A stretch of 64,000 nt of DNA, taken from the NCBI GenBank assembly GCA_052145115.1, contig JBKQPG010000025.1, positions 103,050 to 167,049 on the forward strand, read 5' to 3'. Position numbers and translations under genes: made by a program. Source of the stretch: CAIVVT01 sp052145115 (GTDB lineage Bacteria; Acidobacteriota; Terriglobia; Bryobacterales; Bryobacteraceae). Below are positions 50,970-58,090 of the stretch, piece after piece. Under the pieces are notes generated by a model. The model worked only from the letters and a program-made list of their open reading frames with translations. It made no database searches and had not been told where the DNA came from. How positions within the stretch are numbered: the stretch's first letter is position 1; each line of letters opens with the position of its first letter.

Positions 50970-52303
50970 TGAGCACCGCCACAGCCATCTCGGCCGGACG
51001 CATGATCCTCCGTGGCGGACGCCCGCTGGCCGGAGAGGTGGCGCTGCGCGGTGCCAAGAACTCGCTGCCGAAGATCATGGTGGCGGCGCTGCTCACCGGC
51101 GAAAAGTGCACCTTGCGCAACGTGGCCGGGATTGCCGACGTGGCCATCGTCTCCGAGCTGATCCGCGCGCTGGGCGGTGAGGTGAGCCAGCCCGAACCAG
51201 GCGTACTGGAAATCTGCGCGGCCAATCTGCGCCCCATGGAGCGCCGCGTCCTGAAGACCTTCTCCGGCCGGAGCCGCATTCCGATTCTGGCCTGCGGGCC
51301 GATGCTGGCCCGTTTCGGCGCCTCGCCGGTGCCGAGCCTGGGCGGCTGCCGCATCGGATCGCGGCCGGTCGATTTCCACATCCGCGGGTTGCAGGACCTG
51401 GGCGCGACGCTGCACGACGCGACCGGCAATGCGCACCTCACCTGCGAGCACCTGACCGGCAATAAGCTGCACCTCGAATATCCCAGCGTCGGCGCGACCG
51501 AGCAGGTGATTCTGGCGGCCGTGCTGGCGCATGGCAAGACCGAACTATCCAATGCGGCGATCGAGCCCGAGATCATGGACCTGATCATGGCGCTCCAGAA
51601 GATGGGCTCCATCATCTCGGTCGATGTGGACCGCGTCATCACCATCGAGGGCGTGCGCGAGCTGCGAGGGTACGATCACGCCGCCATGCCCGACCGCCTC
51701 GAAGCCGCCTCCTGGGCCAGCGCCGCCGCGGCCACCGGCGGGCGCATCTTCGTCCGCAACGCGCGCCAGGTGGACATGATGACGTTCCTCAATCAGTTCC
51801 GCAAAATCGGCGGCGATTTTGACGTGACCGGCGAGGGCATCGCCTTCTGGCGGCGCGACTTCGGCCTGCACTCCACCGTGCTCGAGACCGACGTTCACCC
51901 GGGATTCATGACCGACTGGCAGCAACCGTTCGTCATTTCACTGACCCAGGCCGCGGGCGTGTCCATCGTCCACGAGACCGTCTACGAGGAGCGTTTCGGC
52001 TACGTGGAGGCGCTCAACCGCATGGGCGCGCAGATCCAGTTGTACCGCGAATGCCTGGGCGGGCTGCGCTGCCGCTTCGGCCAGCGCAACTACCTGCACA
52101 GCGCCGTCATCGTCGGTCCGACGCCGCTGCACGGCGCCGAGATTTTCATTCCCGACCTACGCGCCGGCTTCTCCTACGTGATCGCGGCGCTGGTCGCCGA
52201 AGGCACCTCCACGCTCACCAATACGAGCCTCATTCATCGCGGCTACGAGAACATCATCCCCAAGCTCCACGCCCTCGGCGCGGAGGTCGTCGAAGCCGAA
52301 TGA
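50969..52303 (+). CDS. murA: UDP-GlcNAc 1-carboxyvinyltransferase
   Basis: 444 residues. First committed step of peptidoglycan synthesis: transfer of enolpyruvate from PEP to UDP-GlcNAc. Essential Lys-Asn in GAKNSLPKIM, and the catalytic Cys C127 in LGGCRIGSRPVDFHIRGL, which predicts fosfomycin sensitivity. VGATEQVILAAVLAHGKTEL, HPGFMTDWQQPF and DLRAGFSYVIAALVAEGTS follow the inside-out alpha/beta barrel pattern of the family. It overlaps the ftsZ stop (TGATG), closing the dcw cluster in place of the more common murB/ddl. Confidence 0.95.
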   Translation: MSTATAISAGRMILRGGRPLAGEVALRGAKNSLPKIMVAALLTGEKCTLRNVAGIADVAIVSELIRALGGEVSQPEPGVLEICAANLRPMERRVLKTFSGRSRIPILACGPMLARFGASPVPSLGGCRIGSRPVDFHIRGLQDLGATLHDATGNAHLTCEHLTGNKLHLEYPSVGATEQVILAAVLAHGKTELSNAAIEPEIMDLIMALQKMGSIISVDVDRVITIEGVRELRGYDHAAMPDRLEAASWASAAAATGGRIFVRNARQVDMMTFLNQFRKIGGDFDVTGEGIAFWRRDFGLHSTVLETDVHPGFMTDWQQPFVISLTQAAGVSIVHETVYEERFGYVEALNRMGAQIQLYRECLGGLRCRFGQRNYLHSAVIVGPTPLHGAEIFIPDLRAGFSYVIAALVAEGTSTLTNTSLIHRGYENIIPKLHALGAEVVEAE

Positions 52304-52346
52304 GACCCTCCCGAGCGTCGTACAATCTCTGACGGGCACGGGAAAG

Positions 52347-52928
52347 ATGTCAAACCGCCGCCCATCCGCAGTCCAAGGCCAGAGCTTGCCGCGCGCCTAT
52401 GTCGCGCTGCTGCGAGGCATCAACGTGGGCGGGAAGAACAAGCTGCCGATGAAGGACCTCTGCGCCATGTTCGCCGCCGCCGGATGCGCCCACGTCAGGA
52501 ACTATATCCAGAGCGGCAACATCGTTTTCAAGGCCGATCCGCCGCTCGCCCGGGAATTGCCCGGCTTGATCACACGCGGCATTGCCGGCCGCTTCGGATT
52601 CACTGTGCCGGTGGTGCTCCGCTCGGCGGAGGAGATGCGGACCATCAGTGCCCACAACCCGCTCCTGGGGGATGGAGAAAACCCCGGCGAACTGGCAGTC
52701 TGCTTTCTCTTGGGCGTGCCGGCTCCGGCGCGAGTCGCCGCTCTCGACCCCGACCGCTCTCCGCCCGACGCCTTCGTGGTCCATGGCCGGGAGATCTACC
52801 TGCGCTGCCCCAACGGCTTCGCAAGAACCAAGCTGACCACTGGCTACTTCGATTCAAAGCTCGCGACGGTCAGCACATTCCGCAATTGGAGAACGGTGCT
52901 GACGCTGGTTGAAATGCTGGACGCGTGA
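52347..52928 (+). CDS. DUF1697 protein
   Basis: 193 residues. DUF1697 members carry an N-terminal YVALLRGINVGGKNKLPMKD signature, followed here by NYIQSGNIVF, VVLRSAEEMRTI and the closing ATVSTFRNWRTVLTLVEML. The family is widespread and uncharacterised; a nucleic-acid or nucleotide role has been suspected but not shown. The first 12 residues are basic and variable. It lies 43 bp after murA, probably with its own promoter, and is followed by the flavoprotein gene. Confidence 0.88.
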   Translation: MSNRRPSAVQGQSLPRAYVALLRGINVGGKNKLPMKDLCAMFAAAGCAHVRNYIQSGNIVFKADPPLARELPGLITRGIAGRFGFTVPVVLRSAEEMRTISAHNPLLGDGENPGELAVCFLLGVPAPARVAALDPDRSPPDAFVVHGREIYLRCPNGFARTKLTTGYFDSKLATVSTFRNWRTVLTLVEMLDA

Positions 52929-52997
52929 GCCGCCTGCGCGGGCGTTGTCACGAATGCGAGAATGGGTCTTTCCACTCTCTTTCTCGGATTCAGCGCC

Positions 52998-53573
52998 ATG
53001 AAAGTCCTCGCCATCAACGGCAGCGCCCGCAAGGCTGGTAACACCGCCATCCTTCTCAACTACGTCCTCGCCGAAATCGCCGCCGAGGGCATCCAGACGG
53101 AACTGGTCGAGCTGCACGGCCTGACCATCCACGGTTGCGTCGCCTGCCGCCAGTGCGCGGCCAACAAGAACCGCCGTTGCGGCCAGACCCATGATGACGG
53201 CAATATGCTCATCGAGAAGATGATCGACGCGGACGGCATTCTGCTCGGCTCGCCGACTTACGTGGCCGACGTCTCGTCCGAGATCAAGGCCCTCATCGAC
53301 CGCGCCTGCATGGTCTCGGGCGCCAACGGCGGGCTGTTCCGGCGCAAAGCTGGCGCGGCGGTGCTGGCCGTGCGGCGCGCTGGCGCGATCCACGGTTTCG
53401 ACACGATGAACCACTTCTTCCTGATCACCGAGATGATCATCCCCGGGTCGAGCTACTGGAACATCGGGATCGGCCGCGAGATCGGTGAAGTGGAAAACGA
53501 CGCCGAGGGCATCCGCACGATGCAGACGCTCGGCCGCAACATGGCCTGGCTGCTGAAGAAGCTGGGATCGTAG
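52998..53573 (+). CDS. Iron-sulfur flavoprotein (NADPH-dependent FMN reductase family)
   Basis: 191 residues from the ATG at 52998; an upstream ATG at 52962 adds 12 weak residues. Flavodoxin-like start MKVLAINGSARKAGNTAILL, the FMN-phosphate loop. The cysteine cluster GCVACRQCAANKNRRCGQ is C-x2-C-x2-C-x7-C, the compact [4Fe-4S] motif of archaeal and bacterial iron-sulfur flavoproteins. SPTYVADVSSEIKALIDR is the family's FMN contact. Likely a dimeric redox protein moving electrons to an acceptor (oxygen, peroxide or a quinone). The physiological partner is unknown. Confidence 0.92.
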   Translation: MKVLAINGSARKAGNTAILLNYVLAEIAAEGIQTELVELHGLTIHGCVACRQCAANKNRRCGQTHDDGNMLIEKMIDADGILLGSPTYVADVSSEIKALIDRACMVSGANGGLFRRKAGAAVLAVRRAGAIHGFDTMNHFFLITEMIIPGSSYWNIGIGREIGEVENDAEGIRTMQTLGRNMAWLLKKLGS

Positions 53574-53686
53574 CCATGTGGTTTAGTGCCGCTAGCCAGG
53601 GGGCAACGGATGTGATGTCATCATGACTGGGGAGATCACGGCTGAATTCTATTTGAGCTATGGCACTCCAAGGGGTAGGAGGGTCC

Positions 53687-54625
53687 ATGAGCGTATTTGA
53701 CCTCTTTTCCAAGCGACAGAGAGCCCTGAGGGGTGAAACGCCGGACGTATACACATACGATGAAATCCCACAAGCCTTTCGGGTTCAGGTTGTGCAGATC
53801 TGGCACGACGCCTTGGGAGCAGATGTGGAATATCACGACATGCACCGGCAGGTGCGTCAGACATACCAATTCATTGTCGAGACCCTGCGTCGGGAGTATG
53901 GCGTTTTCCAACTATCTGATATGGTGAGCTCCTATGAGGGGGGATTCATCTCAGAACTGAGAGCCTTCCTCCTCAACGAACCGGACCATGAGAGGGTATT
54001 GGATGCCATTGAACTCTCCTTCAGGGCCATTGACCGCTGTACAAGGGAGTTCGGATATCTGATCAGAAAGGATGCCTCGCAGCGCGCGGATGCAGCGATC
54101 GAAGAACTGAATTGCCGTTTTCGTGAACATGGGATTGGATACCAGTTCGAAGGTGAGATCATTCGGGTAGACTCTCAACTCCTCCACTCAGAGGTGGTGA
54201 AACCAACATTGGCGCTCCTCAGCAGGCCTGCCTACAAGGGCGCTCAGGAGGAGTTCTTGCGTGGTTATGAACACTACCGCCACGGGAGGATGAAGGAGGC
54301 GCTCAACGAGTCCTTGAAGGCTCTCGAAAGCACGATGAAGGTCATCTGTTCCGAGCACGGCTGGGGGTACGATCCAAGAGCGACGGCCAAAGACCTGCTC
54401 AATCTGATCCTCGGCAAGGGCTTGGTTCCGCCTTTTTGGACTCAGCATTTCTCAGGCCTGCGGGCGACCTTGGAGGGCGGTGTCCCCACGGTCAGAAATA
54501 AACTAGGTGGCCACGGTCAAGGCACGGAGGTTGTAGAAGTTCCCGCCTACCTAGTCGCGTACGCCCTACATCAAACCGCTGCGGCAATCTTGTTTCTCGC
54601 AGAAGCGGAGAAGGCCTTTGCTTGA
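53687..54625 (+). CDS. STM4504/CBY_0614-family protein with Abi_C-like C-terminal domain
   Basis: 312 residues from the ATG at 53687, after GGAGGG at 4 nt. Starts SVFDLFSKRQRALRGETPDV, the STM4504/CBY_0614 signature as I remember it. The C-terminal third (EALNESLKALESTMKVICSE, then GWGYDPRATAKDLLNLIL and RNKLGGHG) matches the abortive-infection Abi_C domain. Family members occur in defence-like islands, so an antiviral or stress role is possible but unproven. GC is about 52% in two counted lines (53941-54060), against 62% in a neighbouring line (55201-55260), which suggests transfer. It is alone between the flavoprotein and the FkbM gene. Confidence 0.7.
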   Translation: MSVFDLFSKRQRALRGETPDVYTYDEIPQAFRVQVVQIWHDALGADVEYHDMHRQVRQTYQFIVETLRREYGVFQLSDMVSSYEGGFISELRAFLLNEPDHERVLDAIELSFRAIDRCTREFGYLIRKDASQRADAAIEELNCRFREHGIGYQFEGEIIRVDSQLLHSEVVKPTLALLSRPAYKGAQEEFLRGYEHYRHGRMKEALNESLKALESTMKVICSEHGWGYDPRATAKDLLNLILGKGLVPPFWTQHFSGLRATLEGGVPTVRNKLGGHGQGTEVVEVPAYLVAYALHQTAAAILFLAEAEKAFA

Positions 54626-54650
54626 CCGTGTGCTCAATTAGACTTCCTAC

Positions 54651-55520
54651 CTAGCGCCAGGCGTGGATGTGCTCCATCACGTAGTAGCGTGGATCGTCAG
54701 CCCGGATCTTGAGCTGGAATCCCGCCGCGATGAGCGTTTCAACCACGAAATCGTGCGTGCGAAACTCCTCGCCCTCGCCGCGGTCGGCGCGGAAATCATG
54801 CGCCGCGATGCAGGCCCAGCGCACGCGCGCTAGCGTCTCGCTCATGCCGCGCAGCGCAAAGCGCTCCGCGCCTTCGATGTTCATCTTAAGAAAGTCGATG
54901 CGCCCGAGTGCCTCCCGCGCCCGGATTTCGTCGAACGCGAACGCCTCCACCTCGCGGCTGGCCGCCGTCACCGGCCCAGCGTGCACGTAGTTCGACTCCC
55001 ATACCGGCAGCGTCTCCACCCTCAGCCGCCCGCGCCGGTCCATGGCCGCGCAATTCAGGAGCCGCACGTTCGTCAGGCCGTTCTTACGCGCGAAGCGCTC
55101 CAGCAGCCGGAAGCTGTCGGGATGCGCCTCCACGGCCCACACCGTGCCCGCCGCTCCAACCGCCTCGGAAAACGCCAGTACGTCCTCCCCGCGCCCGGCG
55201 CCGATATCGACAATCACGTCGCCCGGCCGCGGCTGGTAGACATGGAACCAGTAATCGGCGGCGTCGCGGCGGTACTTGGCCGCGCGCTCGCTCCACTGCG
55301 CCCAGCAGCCTTCGACGTACGCGAAGGTGGGCCCGTCGGGGAACCACAACCCGCCCGCGCGGTGCATCCACAGCCCGTCTTCGTAAACGATCTCCAGGTC
55401 TTCGCCGGTCAGGCTGCGCGATATTTGCCTCAGGCGCAGCAGCCGTGTGGCCTCGGCCGCCAGTTCGCTTTGCGCGCCGGCGGAGGCCAGTTCCGCGGCC
55501 CGTTCTTCAGCAATCCACAT
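54651..55520 (-). CDS. FkbM-family SAM methyltransferase
   Basis: 289 residues from the ATG at 55520; a TTG at 55541 is an alternative. Rossmann motif I VIVDIGAGRGEDVLAFSEAVG, acidic motif II VWAVEAHPDSFRLLERFA, LLNCAAMDRRG, then IDFLKMNIEGAERFALRGM, which carries the FkbM signature. The first 100 residues form an extra N-terminal segment with many charged residues. FkbM enzymes O-methylate sugars or polyketides. It overlaps the end of the aldo/keto reductase gene by 14 bp on the same strand, so the two are likely co-translated, though I see no obvious shared pathway. Confidence 0.85.
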   Translation of the reverse strand: MWIAEERAAELASAGAQSELAAEATRLLRLRQISRSLTGEDLEIVYEDGLWMHRAGGLWFPDGPTFAYVEGCWAQWSERAAKYRRDAADYWFHVYQPRPGDVIVDIGAGRGEDVLAFSEAVGAAGTVWAVEAHPDSFRLLERFARKNGLTNVRLLNCAAMDRRGRLRVETLPVWESNYVHAGPVTAASREVEAFAFDEIRAREALGRIDFLKMNIEGAERFALRGMSETLARVRWACIAAHDFRADRGEGEEFRTHDFVVETLIAAGFQLKIRADDPRYYVMEHIHAWR

Positions 55521-56484
55521 GCGAGCTGAAAAAGCTGTCAAGCGAGGCGCGCATCTGCGCCGAGACGCTCTGCGGCAGCGACTTCATCTCCTGCGGCGAC
55601 AGCGGCCGGAAGCTCCTTGCCACCCCGATGTTGGCCTGCAGGAACTCGAGCTTCGGCATGCCCACCACGGCCGCCGAGATGGGCAGCGACATCGAGTAGC
55701 GGATCAGCTTCTCCGACGGCGCCTGGCCCACCAGCTTGTCCTGGCCGAAGAGCTTCATCGCCGTCAGCCCCATGCCCTTCCTGAGCGCCACCGGCATGGC
55801 CACGGCCTCGAATCCGGAAGCGCCGGTCATGCCCCGGCCGGGTCGATCCGACGGCGCCGCATTGCCCATCTGCGCGATGTTCAGCGCCATCTGCGTGGAA
55901 TCGAAGTCGTGCCGCTCCAGCGCCGTCTTCAAGACCTGCGGATTCTGATGGCAGGTGACGCCGATGAAGCGCGCGACTTTCTGATCGCGCATCTGGTGAA
56001 ACACTTTCAGCACGCCGTCGGGAGCCTCGATGGCCGCCAGGTCGTCCTCATTGCCCAGACCGTGTATGTGGATCAGGTCGATCTGCGCCAACCCGAAATT
56101 CTTGAGGGAGCGCTCGATTTCGCGCTTGGCATCGTCCCCCTTGCGCGCATCGATCTTGGTGACGACGAAGAAGTTCTTCTTGTGCCCGCGGATATATTCG
56201 CCGACCCATCGCTCGCTTTCGCCGTCGCCGTAGCCGGATGCGGAATCGACGTAGTTGATGCCGCCCTTCAGCGCCATATCCAACGCTTCCTGCCCCTTCT
56301 CGCGGTCCTTGTACGCCAGGAAGCGGCTCCCGCCCCCGAACGCCAGCAGCGACACCTTCTCGCCGGTCTTTCCGAGTTTTCGCATCGGCATGCCCGTGAC
56401 CGGATCCGGCTCCGCCGCTACGGCCTGCATGGCCAGCGGCGCCAGGGCCGCGGATTCAAGGAAACCTCTCCGAGTGATGCTCAT
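55507..56484 (-). CDS. Tat-exported aldo/keto reductase
   Basis: 325 residues from the ATG at 56484. The start is fixed by a twin-arginine signal (MSITRRGFLESAALAPLAMQ, then AVAAEP). The barrel follows with MRKLGKTGEKVSLLAFGGG, the catalytic tetrad Asp and Tyr in NYVDSASGYGDGESE, Lys in VVTKID, and His in DLIHIHG. AKR proteins reduce carbonyls with NADPH; because export puts it in the periplasm, where NADPH is absent, a bound cofactor or non-redox role should be considered. A longer frame to 56649 has no signal at the front and was rejected. Confidence 0.88.
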   Translation of the reverse strand: MSITRRGFLESAALAPLAMQAVAAEPDPVTGMPMRKLGKTGEKVSLLAFGGGSRFLAYKDREKGQEALDMALKGGINYVDSASGYGDGESERWVGEYIRGHKKNFFVVTKIDARKGDDAKREIERSLKNFGLAQIDLIHIHGLGNEDDLAAIEAPDGVLKVFHQMRDQKVARFIGVTCHQNPQVLKTALERHDFDSTQMALNIAQMGNAAPSDRPGRGMTGASGFEAVAMPVALRKGMGLTAMKLFGQDKLVGQAPSEKLIRYSMSLPISAAVVGMPKLEFLQANIGVARSFRPLSPQEMKSLPQSVSAQMRASLDSFFSSHVDC

Positions 56485-56680
56485 GGATTCGATCTTACAC
56501 CTCTTACGGAAGATTCGGCGAATCTGAGCAGCAGGCCTTCTGCCGCCCAAATGGCATCCGGGAGACCACCGCTTGCGGCTGGATGCATTCTGATAGCGGC
56601 CCTCGAGCCCGCAAAGAGAACCCCGATCGAACACGCGCCGCAGGCGCATTCCCCCCGGCCGGCCGTGGGGACGGATCGCG

Positions 56681-57145
56681 TCACAGAGCAGCCACGGCGG
56701 CCAGCACCTCGGCGCTGTGGCCGTCGACCTTCACCTTGGGGAAGATCTTGGCGATCTTGCCATCCTTGCCGACGACGAACGTGGTCCGCTCGATGCCCAT
56801 GTACTTTCTGCCGTACATCGACTTCTCCACCCACACGCCGTACTTTTCGGCGACGGCGTGCTCGGGGTCGGCCAGCAGCGTGAACGGCAGGGCGTACTTG
56901 GTCTTGAATTTCGCCAAGGCCGGCGGTTGGTCGGGAGAAACGCCGAGGATCACCGCCGAGGCGGTATCGAAGCGCGGCAGATTGTCGCGAAAACTGCACG
57001 CTTCCCTGGTGCAGCCGGGCGTGTCGGCCTTGGGATAGAAGTACACGACGACGATTTTGCCGTGCAGCGAGGACAGCTTGAGCTGCGCGCCGGAGTCGGT
57101 GGCCAGAGTAAAATCCGGCGCTTTGGAGCCTGTTTGGAGTGCCAT
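56681..57145 (-). CDS. bcp: Thioredoxin-dependent thiol peroxidase (Bcp-type peroxiredoxin)
   Basis: 154 residues from the ATG at 57145; the longer frame is nonsense upstream. Reduces H2O2 and organic peroxides with thioredoxin. Peroxidatic C45 and resolving C50 lie in DTPGCTREACSFRD, the atypical two-Cys arrangement of Bcp. Other motifs: KAPDFTL at the N-terminus, VVYFYPKA and GIERTTFVVGKDGKI. Length is normal. It is divergent from rpmH over about 195 bp. Confidence 0.95.
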   Translation of the reverse strand: MALQTGSKAPDFTLATDSGAQLKLSSLHGKIVVVYFYPKADTPGCTREACSFRDNLPRFDTASAVILGVSPDQPPALAKFKTKYALPFTLLADPEHAVAEKYGVWVEKSMYGRKYMGIERTTFVVGKDGKIAKIFPKVKVDGHSAEVLAAVAAL

Positions 57146-57340
57146 ACGAGCCAATAGATGCGTATTCCCAGGTGAGGAGTCAAGGAATTGGAGAACGGAT
57201 GGATCTTGGCGGCGGGTTTGACGGCGGCCTGAGGTCGTCGCTATATTGGAGTTTGCCCTGCTTGCCCGTAGGTGGGGCCGCACACGTGCTATGCCCGCAC
57301 TCTGTCCTGCAGGGCGCGAGGGCCATTCAAAGGACCAGAG

Positions 57341-57514
57341 ATGCCGACCAAGAGAACATTTCAGCCGAACAATCGCCACCGCGCCAAGACACATGGTTTC
57401 CGCGCGCGGATGAAGACCAAGAATGGCCGGGCCGTGCTGGCGCGCCGCCGCGCCGCCGGCCGCCACAAGCTGACCATCAGCGACGAGCGGGCTGTCCGTT
57501 ACGCCAACCAATAG
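57341..57514 (+). CDS. rpmH: 50S ribosomal protein L34 with C-terminal extension
   Basis: 57 residues from the ATG at 57341, preceded by AAAGGA at 6 nt. The core PTKRTFQPNNRHRAKTHGF, then RARMKTKNGRAVLARRRAAGRHKLTI is L34. Typical L34 stops about there (44-47 residues); here SDERAVRYANQ is extra. The extension overlaps the region where the rnpA reading frame opens, and the stop is only 13 bp from the proposed rnpA start. L34 is the last small protein of the large subunit and heads the rpmH-rnpA operon in nearly all bacteria. Confidence 0.95.
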   Translation: MPTKRTFQPNNRHRAKTHGFRARMKTKNGRAVLARRRAAGRHKLTISDERAVRYANQ

Positions 57515-57527
57515 CACTCCCGGGTTT

Positions 57528-57878
57528 CTGGCGCGGGGCCAGGGTTTCCCCAAAACGCGGCGCCTGCTCCGCCCGGCCGATTTTCGCCAGGTTTACGAGC
57601 TTGGATTCAAAGTGATATGCCGGACCTTCGTGGCCTTCTGCTGGAAGTCGGGAGTTGCGGACGGGCCCAAGACCGGCTTCACGGCGCCGCGGGCGCTGGG
57701 CAAGGCGGTCCGGAGGAACCGGATGCGGCGGCGGTTGCGGGAGACGGTGCGGCGCAGGATCGCGCGGCTGGGGCCGGAGTGGCGCATTGTGTGGAATCTG
57801 CGGCGGCCGGCGCTGGAGGCTCCGCAAGCGCTGCTGGACAGCGAGGTGGAGCGGGTGATGGAACGATGCAACCTCTAG
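57528..57878 (+). CDS. rnpA: Ribonuclease P protein component, non-canonical start
   Basis: About 116 residues if it starts at CTG 57528. The frame opens after a stop at 57471-57473 and has no ATG, GTG or TTG before GTG 57612, yet the conserved N-terminus GFPKTRRLLRPADFRQVYELGFK lies entirely before 57612. CTG 57528 gives a normal length; CTG 57492 is another option. The core has TGFTAPRALGKAVRRNRMRRRLRE with the RNR motif that contacts the P RNA. It forms RNase P with rnpB RNA for tRNA 5' processing. It follows rpmH by 13 bp and overlaps yidD by 13 bp. Confidence 0.85.
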   Translation: MARGQGFPKTRRLLRPADFRQVYELGFKVICRTFVAFCWKSGVADGPKTGFTAPRALGKAVRRNRMRRRLRETVRRRIARLGPEWRIVWNLRRPALEAPQALLDSEVERVMERCNL

Positions 57879-58075
57879 TGCTGATCATCCTTGCCGGATA
57901 CAAGCGCTGGGTCTCGCCGCTGCTGCCCTCGGCCTGCCGCTATTACCCCAGTTGCTCCGACTACATGGCGGAGGCCGTGCGCCGGCACGGTGTCCTGCCA
58001 GGCATTTGGATGGGCTTGAAGCGCCTGGCCCGATGCCATCCGTTCGCTTCCGGCGGTCTTGACCCCGCCCCATAG
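57866..58075 (+). CDS. yidD: Membrane protein insertion efficiency factor YidD
   Basis: 69 residues, family-typical. Starts with a hydrophobic segment (LVLIILAGYKRWVSPLL) that anchors it at the membrane, followed by the family signature CRYYPSCSDYMAEAV, then GVLPGIWMGLKRLARCHPF and GGLDP. It helps YidC insert membrane proteins. It overlaps rnpA by 13 bp and is 15 bp before yidC, the usual rnpA-yidD-yidC block. ATG at 57866 is embedded in the last codons of rnpA. Confidence 0.95.
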   Translation: MQPLVLIILAGYKRWVSPLLPSACRYYPSCSDYMAEAVRRHGVLPGIWMGLKRLARCHPFASGGLDPAP

Positions 58076-58090
58076 GATTGCACACCTGCT

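Noticed and set aside
53574..53686. Attachment site or integrase remnant beside the low-GC Abi-like gene
   Set aside because: No direct repeats at the borders and no integrase-like residues; I could not define ends of an island.
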